A stretch of 33,915 nt of DNA from Desulfobacteraceae bacterium (GCA_011389855.1 JAABTM010000021.1:1-33915); one strand, 5' to 3'. Counted from the first letter of the stretch, positions 1 to 8,103 are shown. Made by a program: numbers and translations. The notes: generated from the sequence alone by a model not told the origin.

Positions 1-166
1 CATTTTTCCTGGCGGGGCATGGCCGCTTTTTGGCGGGTTTGGCGGGATATGATTTTTTTCTTTTTTTGCTTAGCGGGGTCTGCGGGTTACGCTGGATAGT
101 GGCAGCATAATATTACTCGCAACATAAAACCGCTGAATTCGTCGTTCAAAATGAGGAAGTTCGATT

Positions 167-877
167 ATGAATGATTCGAAACAGAAAATTGCCTTATTCA
201 TTGATGCTGATAACGCACCAGCGAACAAATTTGAAGATGTCCTCAGTGAAGTTGCAAAATATGGGGTTGTCACAATTCGAAAAGCCTACGGTAATTGGAA
301 AAGCCCAACACTCAAATCCTGGGAAGACCTACTACATGAATATGCTATACAACCTGTTCAACAGTATGACCTCTCAAAAGGAAAAAATGCTTCAGATATA
401 GCGCTTGTAATTGATGCAATGGACGTAATGTATACCAAAGACATCGATGTAATGTGTTTTCTTTCTTCAGACTGCGACTTTACACCCATGGTTACTCGAG
501 CACTCGCCGAAGGAAAAGTGGTATTAGGTTTCGGTGAGCGAAAAACCCCATCACCGTTTGTAAATGCGTGTTCAAAATTTCTATTTTTGGATGAACCTAC
601 TAAAAATGGCGGCAACACACAAGACCAGCCTAAGAATATCAAATCAGATACCAAACTTATAAATCTTCTTCGTCAAGCTATTGAGGCGACAGAAGATGAC
701 ACTGGGTGGGCTTCTTTAGGTGGTGTTGGTTCACATATCTCAAATAAAACATCCTTCGACAGCAGAAACTACGGTTACAAAAAGCTCAGTAGCTTATTCA
801 AGGCTATAGATTTATTTGAAGTTAAGCGAGGTCCGGGCAACTCTTATCTTGTTAGAGATAAACGAAAGAAAAAATGA
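167..877 (+). CDS. NYN-domain (LabA/DUF88-like) protein with C-terminal OST-HTH/LOTUS domain
   Basis: The N-terminal half (about residues 5-140) reads like a NYN/PIN-fold domain. It opens with the acidic motif FIDADNAP, has the KNASDIALVIDAMD block and then CFLSSDCDFTPMV, which matches the D-x-D/SSDGDF pattern of LabA-like putative RNases. The last 70 residues (LINLLRQAIEATEDDTGWASL to VKRG) resemble an OST-HTH/LOTUS domain, the usual partner of bacterial NYN proteins and a probable RNA-binding module. A GAGGAAG ribosome site lies about 10 nt before the ATG. Codon use is clearly AT-rich compared with the GC-rich genes that follow, which suggests acquisition by transfer. Nuclease activity is inferred from the family; the target is unknown. 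The 166 bases before it hold no gene I can support. Confidence 0.8.
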   Translation: MNDSKQKIALFIDADNAPANKFEDVLSEVAKYGVVTIRKAYGNWKSPTLKSWEDLLHEYAIQPVQQYDLSKGKNASDIALVIDAMDVMYTKDIDVMCFLSSDCDFTPMVTRALAEGKVVLGFGERKTPSPFVNACSKFLFLDEPTKNGGNTQDQPKNIKSDTKLINLLRQAIEATEDDTGWASLGGVGSHISNKTSFDSRNYGYKKLSSLFKAIDLFEVKRGPGNSYLVRDKRKKK

Positions 878-878
878 A

Positions 879-965
879 CTTAATTCAAACAGGCACTTCG
901 GCTTTGCCCCGAAAAACCTGGCCGAAACGATGATCAAGGCCCAAAAACTACATGAGGTTTTGTAG
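879..965 (+). pseudogene. Possible C-terminal gene remnant
   Basis: Directly after the NYN gene an open stretch with no start codon of its own reads HFGFAPKNLAETMIKAQKLH and ends in VL and a TAG stop. It is GC-rich like the resident genome and looks like the natural tail of a protein. One explanation is that the AT-rich NYN gene was inserted into, or replaced, most of an older gene. The piece is very short, so coincidence is possible. Confidence 0.3.
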
Positions 966-983
966 AGCGACGACTGATATCCA

Positions 984-1709
984 ATGGCTTATCAAAAATA
1001 CACCTACTGGCTCACCGAAAACCGGTTTCGGGGGCTAAAAAACGATCTCGGCGCGTCGGGCAACGCTTTGTCCGAAGCCAAAAAGGCCGTCTGCCTTCCC
1101 CTGTCTCCCCGGATTCGGATCGGCCATGTGCCGCCGGCCGCCTGGAATGCCTACGACGTCTGCAGACGACAAGTCTCCTGGTATAAATATTCGCGGTTCG
1201 CGGGGCGCCATCTCGTGGTCAGCGACACCGACCTTTCCAGCTATGGATTGTCGCCCGAAACCGTCATCCGAAAAATCAAGTTCAAGCCGCCGGAACTGCC
1301 GGGAATGGGCAAGGGGAACCGGACCCGCCTCATCGATCAGGCGGCTTACCGGGGGGCGGCCCCCGCCGAATGGAGCGACATCGCGTCCGGGCCTCCCGGC
1401 ATCCGCGAAAAATGGCTCCGAACCATCGGCGTCCGGACCCTGACCTTCCCGGAGGTGTTCGTCACCCACTGCGCCAATCACGCCAATTTCATCGCGCCCC
1501 TTTACGCCATCCGCGAAAACGGCCGGACGATCCCCTACGCCATCGACAAGACCCGGCATCTGTGCTCGGCGTGCCTGGAATTTTACAACATCATCGGACG
1601 CCGCTTCGAGAAAAAACTTGTGGTCCCCTGCCCCGGCGCCGTCATGTTCGCGGGACTGGCCGCCAACCAGTATTACGAAGTCCTTTCAGGCGACGCCGTT
1701 TCCGCCTGA
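984..1709 (+). CDS. Conserved-looking hypothetical protein, probably frameshifted near its end
   Basis: I do not recognise this 241-residue protein. It is soluble, basic and rich in aromatics, with a CSACLEF pair of cysteines near residue 198 and further Cys at VVPCPGAV, which could bind metal. Composition fits the GC-rich host. The ORF ends abruptly after YYEVLSGDAVSA, but another frame continues at once with very protein-like sequence (GISFFPKYAFWIDAEKIP) to a stop at 1813. The natural protein is therefore likely to be about 275 residues, with a single-base deletion (real or sequencing) around 1690-1705. There is no convincing ribosome site before the chosen ATG, so the start is uncertain. 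No function is proposed. Confidence 0.6.
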   Translation: MAYQKYTYWLTENRFRGLKNDLGASGNALSEAKKAVCLPLSPRIRIGHVPPAAWNAYDVCRRQVSWYKYSRFAGRHLVVSDTDLSSYGLSPETVIRKIKFKPPELPGMGKGNRTRLIDQAAYRGAAPAEWSDIASGPPGIREKWLRTIGVRTLTFPEVFVTHCANHANFIAPLYAIRENGRTIPYAIDKTRHLCSACLEFYNIIGRRFEKKLVVPCPGAVMFAGLAANQYYEVLSGDAVSA

Positions 1710-1813
1710 ACGGGGTCGGTATTTCGTTCTTTCCCAAATACGCGTTCTGGATCGACGCGGAAAAGATCCCTCTCCTCCGCGACAAGCTGGCGGAAAAGGG
1801 GCGGGCGGATTGA
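1700..1813 (+). other. Out-of-frame C-terminal tail of the preceding gene
   Basis: This stretch lacks its own start and ribosome site but encodes FRLNGVGISFFPKYAFWIDA followed by EKIPLLRDKLAEKGRAD and a stop. It sits in the frame reached by one base shift at the end of the 984-1709 ORF, and its length and composition suit a missing C-terminus. Confidence 0.4.
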
Positions 1814-1896
1814 TATCTGCAAAAATACGGTCGTTTCTCGATCAATGCACCAAATATCGAAGTGGAAACGTTAACGGACAAATAAAAGGAGACATC

Positions 1897-2871
1897 ATGA
1901 AAACGAAAATCCTGTGCATATTGATGATAGCGGCTCTATGGGTCAGCGCCGCCCTCCTTGACGGAATGGCGGCCGGCGATCCGCCGGTCCGGATGGCGGT
2001 CCTTCAGACGGACATCCACCAACTGGCCTTCTGGGTGGCCCGGGAAAAGGGGATGTTCGACCGCCAGGGGGTCCAGGTGGAACTGGCCGGCGTCTTCCGG
2101 GCCGGACCCGAGATCATGAGCGCCTTCGCGGCCGACAGCCTCGACATGGCCTATGTGGGGGAAGCCCCCGCCACCACCGCCGTGGCCAACCGGGCCGCCG
2201 ACGTGACGGCCGTGGCCCAGGTCAACACCGAGGGGTCGGCCCTGGTCATCGGAAAAACGGACAACCGGATCAAGACGGTAGCGGACCTGGCCGGCAAGAC
2301 CGTAGCCGTGCCCGGCCATTCCACCGTCCAGGACTTTCTTCTCCGCAAGGCATTGGCGACCCACAACGTCGATATTTCAAAGGTCAACATCATGGTGGTG
2401 AAGCCGCCGGAGATGATCGCCGCGCTGCGAACGGGTCAGATCGACGCTTTCGTGGCCTGGGAGCCCCATCCGTCCAAATCCGCCACCATGGGCGTGGGAA
2501 AAAACCTGATGACCTCCGGGGAGATGTGGCCGGCCCATCCCTGTTGCGTGCTGGTCTCCGACGCCGAATTTCTGAAAAATCATCGGAAAACCGTCAAATC
2601 CGTGCTCAAAGCCCATGTAGAAGCGACGCAATTCATTCGCGAAAAACGGGAAGCGGCCGTCAAGATCGGTATGACCTCGACGGGCATGGACGAGGAGACG
2701 GTGCGCCGGGCCATGGAAAACGTCACCTTCACCTACGATCTCAACATCGAAGGCGAAAAAGAATACGTTCAGTTTCTCTCGGAAATAGGCTATATAAGGG
2801 TTCCGGACATCAATCGTTTCGTGGACCGCTTTATCACGGAGGATCTGCTGAACGAAGTGCTGCATCCCTAA
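1897..2871 (+). CDS. NitT/TauT-family ABC transporter substrate-binding protein
   Basis: This 324-residue secreted or lipid-anchored-type binding protein begins with a basic, hydrophobic signal peptide (MKTKILCILMIAALWVSAAL). The mature part has the SsuA/TauA/NMT1 pattern: WVAREKGMFDRQGVQVEL, then GSALVIGK, DLAGKTVAVPGHSTVQDFLL and IDAFVAWEPHPS. The family delivers sulfonates, nitrate-like anions, thiamine precursors or similar small molecules to an ABC permease. The ORF track starts this frame at 1618, but ATG 1897 is preferred because AAAGGA lies 6 nt upstream and the signal peptide starts there. No permease or ATPase follows; the next genes are a small barrel protein and a flavoprotein, so the partner subunits must be elsewhere. 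The ligand cannot be told. Confidence 0.85.
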   Translation: MKTKILCILMIAALWVSAALLDGMAAGDPPVRMAVLQTDIHQLAFWVAREKGMFDRQGVQVELAGVFRAGPEIMSAFAADSLDMAYVGEAPATTAVANRAADVTAVAQVNTEGSALVIGKTDNRIKTVADLAGKTVAVPGHSTVQDFLLRKALATHNVDISKVNIMVVKPPEMIAALRTGQIDAFVAWEPHPSKSATMGVGKNLMTSGEMWPAHPCCVLVSDAEFLKNHRKTVKSVLKAHVEATQFIREKREAAVKIGMTSTGMDEETVRRAMENVTFTYDLNIEGEKEYVQFLSEIGYIRVPDINRFVDRFITEDLLNEVLHP

Positions 2872-2890
2872 GAGAAGGAGATCATGTAAA

Positions 2891-3241
2891 ATGGCGGCAG
2901 AGAAAAAAGCCCTGTGGGTCGTATTTCGCCCTGAAACGCTTGAATCCACGGCCGAGATGCGAAAGAAATTTCTGGGATCATACCCCCACTTCAAAGAGAT
3001 GCCCGGTCTGTTCAGCAAATGCTGGTGGTGCAACCCGGAAAAAGGGGAGTGGGGGGCGTTGTACATCTTCAATTCAGACGAGGACCTGCAAGCCTACATC
3101 ACGTCCGAGCGATGGTTGAAGGTCGTGCCTGAAAAATACGGGTGCGAGCCCGAGATCGTGGCCGTTTTGGAACCCGGCCCGATTTTGTGCAACGCCGCGA
3201 TAACGGAAGGGGAAAATTCGTGGATAACGGAAACGGAATAG
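2891..3241 (+). CDS. Small dimeric alpha/beta-barrel (YdhR-like) protein
   Basis: This 116-residue protein has the layout of the YdhR/mono-oxygenase-like ferredoxin fold: a first strand (LWVVFRPE), a helix (AEMRKKFLGSYPHFKEMPG), then KCWWCNPEKGEWGALYIFNS and the end strand-helix SDEDLQAYITSERW. In this family the GxLYxFxSxEDLxxYL pattern is typical. It lies between a solute-binding protein and a flavoprotein with short gaps on the same strand, so it is probably co-transcribed with them. The exact chemistry of this fold is often unknown. Just before the gene, the ribosome site AAGGAG is followed by a minimal ATG-TAA and only then by the true ATG. Confidence 0.55.
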   Translation: MAAEKKALWVVFRPETLESTAEMRKKFLGSYPHFKEMPGLFSKCWWCNPEKGEWGALYIFNSDEDLQAYITSERWLKVVPEKYGCEPEIVAVLEPGPILCNAAITEGENSWITETE

Positions 3242-3257
3242 AAAAAAAGGAGATGCA

Positions 3258-3854
3258 ATGGCACTGAAAATCATCGGCGCGTCATGCAGCCCGCGCAAGG
3301 GCAAATCCACCCGGTTCGCCCTGGACGCCGCTTTAGATGCCGCCAGGGAATCAGGGGCCGACGTGGAAGTGATCGATCTTGCTGAAATGACGGTCAATGG
3401 ATGCATCGCCTGCGGCAAGTGCAACAAGGAACTGGCGTGCAGCCAAAAGGACGATTTTCCGGATCTCATTCCGATGCTGTCCGGCCCCGAAGTGGGCGGC
3501 ATCATCATCGCCACCCCGGTCTATTTCGGGACCATGACCGCCCAGTGCAAGGCGTTTCTGGACCGGTGCGTCATGTTCCGGCGCAACGGGGCCCTGTTCA
3601 GCAACAAGGTCGGGGGCGTCGTCGCCGTGGGCGGGTTCCGCAACGGCGGCCAGGAGACCGCCATCCACGCGGTTCACGCCGCCATGCTGATCCAGGACAT
3701 GGTCATCGTGGGCGACGGGTTCAACACCTTCCACTTCGGCGGCACGGTCTGGAGCGGCTGCCCCGAGGGATACGAAAAAGACGACATGGGGCTGGCGTCG
3801 GCCCGGAACCTCGGAAAACGGGTCGCGGAACTGGCGGCAAGGATTCACAACTAA
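3258..3854 (+). CDS. NAD(P)H-dependent FMN reductase / iron-sulfur flavoprotein family
   Basis: The protein has a flavodoxin-like fold of 198 residues. The FMN phosphate loop is near the N-terminus (GASCSPRKGKSTRFAL) and the flavin-binding strand is IIIATPVYFGTMTAQCKAFLDR. Between them is a cysteine cluster (GCIACGKCNKELAC) of the kind that holds a 4Fe-4S cluster in archaeal and bacterial iron-sulfur flavoproteins. The family moves electrons between nicotinamide or ferredoxin donors and small acceptors in the cytoplasm. An AAAAAGGAG site precedes the ATG. It ends in TAATG, overlapping the start of the next gene, so the two are translationally coupled. Confidence 0.8.
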   Translation: MALKIIGASCSPRKGKSTRFALDAALDAARESGADVEVIDLAEMTVNGCIACGKCNKELACSQKDDFPDLIPMLSGPEVGGIIIATPVYFGTMTAQCKAFLDRCVMFRRNGALFSNKVGGVVAVGGFRNGGQETAIHAVHAAMLIQDMVIVGDGFNTFHFGGTVWSGCPEGYEKDDMGLASARNLGKRVAELAARIHN

Positions 3855-4159
3855 TGGCGGACATCGCCCTAAACGGAGACGCCTTGACGGTGGACGACTG
3901 GTGCGACCGGGGCCGGGAACTGTTTCAAGCCGGCAACTACGCTCAGGCGTGCGACGCTTTCGACCGAGCCGTTGCCCGCGACCCCCGCCGCGGGGACGCC
4001 TATTTTGGGCGGGGCGTTTGCCGCTATAAACTCAGGCGCTATCGTTTGGCCCGGTCGGATTTCGACGTCGCCACGCTCATGGGATGCGAAACCGGGCAGT
4101 TGTGGAGCAAATTCGACCGGGTGTCCCCCGAGGAGGAAGAGAACAGGGAAGGGGCTTAG
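3854..4159 (+). CDS. Small TPR-repeat protein
   Basis: This 101-residue protein contains two TPR-like helical hairpins: CDRGRELFQAGNYAQACDAF followed by DRAVARDPRRGDAYFGRGVC and RYKLRRYRLARSDFDVA. The W/G/Y/A/F spacing is that of canonical TPR units. TPRs mediate protein contacts; the partner is unknown. The start is ATG 3854, which overlaps the stop of the flavoprotein gene (TAATG). The longer ORF-track version beginning at 3401 is antisense-like shadow within the flavoprotein gene. Its end abuts the end of the convergent minus-strand gene. Confidence 0.7.
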   Translation: MADIALNGDALTVDDWCDRGRELFQAGNYAQACDAFDRAVARDPRRGDAYFGRGVCRYKLRRYRLARSDFDVATLMGCETGQLWSKFDRVSPEEEENREGA

Positions 4160-4455
4160 CCGTCGCCGGCCGTCGCCCGTCGCACCATTTCCAAAGATGC
4201 GGTCAGATCCTCCGGGCTGAACACCTCCAGGTTAACGACGCCCCTGAAATCAGATGTCGTCAATCGGTCCATCCAGCACCGAACCCGCTCCAGCGGCAGG
4301 ACGTTCAGACCCAGATGTTCTTCATACCCGACCACTTTGCCAGAGCAACGCCATGAGGGCCGGGGTTCCACAAGGCCGGCCAGCCGCCGGACATTTTCCT
4401 TCGTGCCGGGACCAAAGACCATGGACGGCGTGCTCATGCGGAACCGCCCGATCAT
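4156..4455 (-). CDS. Internally deleted TIM-barrel (CbiR / sugar-phosphate isomerase-like) protein
   Basis: A 99-residue ORF whose ATG overlaps the DUF1638 stop (ATGA), so it is translationally coupled. Its first 30 residues (RFRMSTPSMVFGPGTKENVR, then RLAGLVE) look like the beginning of CbiR-like xylose-isomerase-type TIM barrels, and its last 55 (VVGYEEHLGLNVLPLERVRC, then FRGVVNLEVFSPEDL) look like the end of the same fold, where GVV-LEVF precedes the last helix. The middle of the roughly 250-residue barrel, with most metal ligands, is absent. CbiR proteins remodel cobamides, which would suit this corrinoid-rich locus, but this product is unlikely to be active. The family assignment is from memory of the fold pattern and needs a profile search. 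Confidence 0.45.
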   Translation of the reverse strand: MIGRFRMSTPSMVFGPGTKENVRRLAGLVEPRPSWRCSGKVVGYEEHLGLNVLPLERVRCWMDRLTTSDFRGVVNLEVFSPEDLTASLEMVRRATAGDG

Positions 4456-5054
4456 TGGCGGGCGCGGTCCAGGCAATCTTGCAATCGGGAAACCGACCCC
4501 TCGGCGGTTTCCAGCCGCAAATTGAACGCTTCGGCGATTTCCCGGGCTTTTCGCCGCAGATCCGCCGTCAGTCCGACCCCCGTGTCGATCAACAGCGCCC
4601 GGGTGTAGTTTTCCAGCATCCGGCGCGCCAACTTCAGGGGATCGACGCCCCTTTCCGCCATGCGCTCCAGTTGAAGCTCGCTGAAGACGAATTCCATTCC
4701 CAGTTCGGCCCACCCCGGCGTCAGAAACCAGGTGCCCGCTTCCTTCATCAATTCATCTTCATATCGCTGCTGGCCAAGCAACACGCCGATGCAATCTTCG
4801 CCCGGAGGCCGGAAGACCGGAACGGAAAAAGCCGGCAGCCGGTCCATGGCCTGGCATCGCCCGTACCCCAGCACAACGGCGTCCACCTCGACTTCAATGG
4901 ACCGGATTCGCTCGCAAACCGCCGCCAGGAGCCGGTCCGGCTTGGCGTGGAGCCCCCATTCCATCATTTCAATCCGGAAGGATTCCGGCGCATGCCGGGT
5001 CAACGCCCGGATCTCGCTTTCCAGCACCCGGCAGCACACCACGCCGATAGTCAT
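4452..5054 (-). CDS. DUF1638 family protein
   Basis: The 200-residue product starts MTIGVVCCRVLESEIRAL and has the DUF1638 hallmarks: an early Cys-rich strand, the block DAVVLGYGRCQAMDRLPAFS, the PGEDCIGVLLG segment and the aromatic LTPGWAELGMEF motif. The function of DUF1638 is unknown, but the family is commonly seen next to corrinoid methyltransferases, as here, and its conserved Cys and acidic residues suggest metal or cofactor handling. AAGGTGG lies just upstream of the ATG. It follows the DUF2284 gene after 37 nt and is coupled to the TIM-barrel remnant downstream, so these three form a small operon. Confidence 0.75.
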   Translation of the reverse strand: MTIGVVCCRVLESEIRALTRHAPESFRIEMMEWGLHAKPDRLLAAVCERIRSIEVEVDAVVLGYGRCQAMDRLPAFSVPVFRPPGEDCIGVLLGQQRYEDELMKEAGTWFLTPGWAELGMEFVFSELQLERMAERGVDPLKLARRMLENYTRALLIDTGVGLTADLRRKAREIAEAFNLRLETAEGSVSRLQDCLDRARQ

Positions 5055-5091
5055 GTTTCCACCTTAACACAAAGCACGCTATCCGTCCCGG

Positions 5092-5601
5092 TTAGTCGAG
5101 CAAAACCATGCTGTACCAGGCGGGCAACAATTTGCCTTCCCGATCGAATTCCACGTTGTCGAATCCCAGCGCCTCGACCGTTTTTCCGATGTCGATCCCG
5201 TAAGCGTCCATGGTGGGCCGGGCCAGATGCGGGTAAAGGCAGGGTTCGGGAAAAGCGCAGGTCTCACACTGGACGCAGAGGGCCATGGCGAAAGCGTACA
5301 TGCATCCGAAGGCCAGCATGGCCTCCTTTTCAATGGCCAGGGTCACTTCCTGGCTGATTTTGGGATCGACGCTCTTGATCATGATCGCGGTTCGATACCG
5401 GTCGAACGCTTCCATGAACCGTTCGGGAGACAGGTTCAAATTCGGAGGACAGGTCCAATTCCCGCCATAGCGATTGCAGCCGAAGCGGCATTTCAAGAAC
5501 GAGCGGGGGTCGAACACGATGGCGTCCGTCGTCAGGAGTTTGGCGTCCGACGCCCCGAGTTCAGCGGCCTTTTTTGTCAAATCATCGAATTGCGAGGTCA
5601 T
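5092..5601 (-). CDS. DUF2284 cysteine-rich metal-binding protein
   Basis: The 169-residue protein has the two Cys clusters of DUF2284: FLKCRFGCNRYGGNWTCPPN near residue 35 and CVQCETCAFPEPCLYPHLAR near residue 110, followed by ARPTMDAYGIDIGKTVEALG and the C-terminal YSMVLLD strand. The family is predicted to bind metal or Fe-S clusters and is often found with corrinoid methyltransferases; its reaction is not known. I chose ATG 5601 (MTSQFDD) rather than the ORF-track start at 5703, because the extra 34 residues run into the inverted repeat and are not family-like. It heads the DUF2284-DUF1638-TIM-barrel operon. Confidence 0.78.
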   Translation of the reverse strand: MTSQFDDLTKKAAELGASDAKLLTTDAIVFDPRSFLKCRFGCNRYGGNWTCPPNLNLSPERFMEAFDRYRTAIMIKSVDPKISQEVTLAIEKEAMLAFGCMYAFAMALCVQCETCAFPEPCLYPHLARPTMDAYGIDIGKTVEALGFDNVEFDREGKLLPAWYSMVLLD

Positions 5602-5663
5602 ATTGTCATTCCAATGGTAAGGTGGATTTCGAAAATGAAGATCCCAATAAAAGTCCAACGCCC

Positions 5664-5824
5664 CGCCCGCGCCGCCTTGGGTTGAAACCCCAGGCTCAAT
5701 CATCCAAAACCGGCTAAAAGCCGGTTCAAATTGCAGACCGTCATCTCCCCATCGGCGGCCATAACCGGCTTCCAGCCGGTTTTATGGGTTCAGCCTGGGG
5801 TTTTAACCCAAGGCGGCGCGGGCG
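5664..5824. repeat. Long inverted repeat with two nested hairpins
   Basis: Two 36-base arms (5664-5699 and 5789-5824) are inverted copies with two mismatched pairs; the core is CCGCCTTGGGTT and its complement. Between them are two near-identical short hairpins, AACCGGCTAAAAGCCGGTT and AACCGGCTTCCAGCCGGTT. This resembles palindromic REP/MITE-like elements scattered in many GC-rich genomes. It lies between the 3' end of the NorD-like gene and the DUF2284 gene and may also stop transcription. No transposase is present. Confidence 0.7.
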
Positions 5825-5883
5825 CTCGACTTGGACTGGAATAAAATCGATTATCAACGGGAAGGCATCCGGATCGACCCCGG

Positions 5884-8103
5884 CTACAGGGTCAACCGCT
5901 TGTACAGCGCCGGCAACAAGGTGGGCAAAGATTCCACCCTGGGCAGCACGACGCTCTGGGTTTCGGTGGAAATCAGCTTCAAATACTCCGCGCCTTTCTG
6001 ATCCGAGGTGATGATGAAAGGATGAATTTTTTGGCGCCGGGCCTCCTGAATGGCCTTGCCGGTGTCGGCGATGGCGTAGTCCAGGTTCCCGTATTCCAGG
6101 TCGTAGGGGCGGCCGTCGGTCAGAATGATCATCAGCTTGACGGCGGCGGACAGTTGATTAAGCTTGAAGGCGGCGTGGCGCACCACGGCGCCCATCCGGG
6201 TCAGGCCCAGGGGCGACAGGTTGCCCAGCCGATGCCGGGCGGGCTGGTCGTAAGGATCGCTGAATTCCTTGACGCTGAACATGTCCACCCGGAACCGGCC
6301 GTCGGAGGTGAAGCCGTAAATGGCGTAAGGGTCGCCCAGGGCGTCCAGGGCTTCGGCCATCAGGGCCATGGCCTCCTTCTGGATGTCGATGACCCGGCGG
6401 CCGTTGACTTCTTCTTCGGTGGAACCGCTCAAATCCACCAGAAACAGAGCGGCCACGTCCCGGATGCGCTTGTCCCTGCGGATATAGACATTGTCCGACA
6501 CGGACGACCCGGAGCGACGGTCGACCATGGCCTCGACCAGGGCGTCGATGTCCAGGGCGTCGCCGGCGGGCTGGGCCCGGTATTTCCGGAACCGTTCCGG
6601 CTTGAGCCGGACGAACTGCCGGCGCAACAGCTTGATGATCCCGTCCAGCCGGTTCCTGAGATCTTCCACGAAATGGTTGGGGTCGCTGGAAAAAGGGCGT
6701 TGGCGCACCAGGCACCAGTCGAGTTTGTAATCGGACAGGGTTCTGTCCCATTCCTTGTAAAAAAAGGTTTTGGCCATTTGCCCCAGATCCTCGGCGTCCG
6801 GAGAACTCATCACCATGTTGTCCATGATGTCCCGGAACAGTTTCCACAGGGCGTCGTGTTCCCGCTGTCCTTCGGCCATCATGTTGGACAGCAGGGCTTC
6901 GATGAGCGATTCGGGGATGTCTTCCCACTCGTCGGCGGCCTTTTGTTTCAGGCTGTCCAGGGTGGTCCGGGTTTCATGCACCAGGTCCGGGAGAATGTCT
7001 CCCCACCAGGGCGGCGGCGGGACTCCGCCTTCATCGAAGCCGTCCGGATAGGCATCCGGAAGACGGCCGTCCGCGGCGGTTTTCATGGGATTCAGCAGGC
7101 CGGGGAGCTTTTCCAGCAACCGCCGGTCGGCGTCCAGGTGGAGAGAAACGGGATCCCGCCCGCCCTTGCCGCCGGCGGCCGCCGAACCCTGATCGATCAA
7201 CATGGCCTGGTGCAGGGCCATTAGTTTGAACAGGTCGAAACTCGGGGCCGTATCCGGCAAAAAAACCGCCCGGCCGTCGGTGGCCGAACCGCCGGTAAAG
7301 CCCTTTTGGCCGATCAGGGCGGTATTGGACTGGATGCCCAGGGGCTTGCCCAGGGCCGCCTCGCAGATCAGGGCCAGGGTGTTGGAACGATCTTTCAGGG
7401 CGATGCCGGTGGCCAGACCGTCCCGGGCCTCCAGGGCCTTTAAGGACGCCCCGCCGAAAAAATTGACCAGTTCGTCTTCGGTTTTAGCGGTTCTCAGGCC
7501 CTCATCCACCCATTGCTCGGTTTCTTCGTCCGTGAGCAGGACGCACATCCGGTTGCCTAGTTGCATAAAGGCTTCGGCCGCGGGGGGGGACGCCGCCGCG
7601 ATCCGGGCGGCCTGTTCCAGGAAAAACGCCCATTTGGAAAGGGAATAGCCGCACTGATAGGTCGCAGACTGTTCCAGATAGGCTTTGACCGCCTTCCACA
7701 GTTTCCCTGCCGCGGCGCCCGGCGACGACAGGGCCTCCAGGGCCAGCTCGCCCCAGGGCAGCAAGCCGGCGGGACCCCGGTTGTCCAGGGTCGCCGGGGT
7801 GTGATGTAAAAAGGCGACGCCCGCGTCGATGTCGAGGCTGGCCAGATCATGGGCCAGCCGACGCCATGGGGCGATCAAACCGTTTCCCCGGGGCAGTTTT
7901 TCCACGACATCCAGGTACGGCTGGATAAGGGCCCAGTTCAGGCTGCTCAGTTCCACCGCGCCCTCGAAGATTTCCTCGGCCCCGGGGGCTTTTGCCGCCG
8001 CTTCCAGCCGCGCCCCGACCTGGGCTGTGAACAGGGCCGCCTGGCGGGGTCTGAGATGGGAAGCGGCTTTCCGGATCGCCTGATACGCGTCGTCCCTGGT
8101 CAT
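5884..8103 (-). CDS. NorD/CbbO-type VWA-domain protein
   Basis: This 739-residue protein ends in a von Willebrand A domain (about residues 550-739) with an intact MIDAS motif (FLVDLSGSTEEE), the internal Thr (GLTRMGAVVRH) and ILTDGRPYDLEYGNLDYAI, which is the NorD signature. The N-terminal 500 residues are helical. NorD/CbbO proteins work with a MoxR-type AAA+ ATPase as metalloenzyme activation machines, and that partner lies directly upstream with a one-base overlap (TAATG). No nitric oxide reductase or RuBisCO genes are present, so the client must be something else, possibly a methyltransferase in this locus. The client is inference only. Confidence 0.82.
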   Translation of the reverse strand: MTRDDAYQAIRKAASHLRPRQAALFTAQVGARLEAAAKAPGAEEIFEGAVELSSLNWALIQPYLDVVEKLPRGNGLIAPWRRLAHDLASLDIDAGVAFLHHTPATLDNRGPAGLLPWGELALEALSSPGAAAGKLWKAVKAYLEQSATYQCGYSLSKWAFFLEQAARIAAASPPAAEAFMQLGNRMCVLLTDEETEQWVDEGLRTAKTEDELVNFFGGASLKALEARDGLATGIALKDRSNTLALICEAALGKPLGIQSNTALIGQKGFTGGSATDGRAVFLPDTAPSFDLFKLMALHQAMLIDQGSAAAGGKGGRDPVSLHLDADRRLLEKLPGLLNPMKTAADGRLPDAYPDGFDEGGVPPPPWWGDILPDLVHETRTTLDSLKQKAADEWEDIPESLIEALLSNMMAEGQREHDALWKLFRDIMDNMVMSSPDAEDLGQMAKTFFYKEWDRTLSDYKLDWCLVRQRPFSSDPNHFVEDLRNRLDGIIKLLRRQFVRLKPERFRKYRAQPAGDALDIDALVEAMVDRRSGSSVSDNVYIRRDKRIRDVAALFLVDLSGSTEEEVNGRRVIDIQKEAMALMAEALDALGDPYAIYGFTSDGRFRVDMFSVKEFSDPYDQPARHRLGNLSPLGLTRMGAVVRHAAFKLNQLSAAVKLMIILTDGRPYDLEYGNLDYAIADTGKAIQEARRQKIHPFIITSDQKGAEYLKLISTETQSVVLPRVESLPTLLPALYKRLTL

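Noticed and set aside
1707-1709. TGA ending the 984 ORF as a Sec codon
   Set aside because: Sequence after it in the same frame is not protein-like; the sensible continuation is in another frame.
5784-6011. Plus-strand reading (DWNKIDYQREGIRIDPGYR) beside the inverted repeat
   Set aside because: It overlaps the well-supported C-terminus of the NorD-like gene on the minus strand and has no start or ribosome site.
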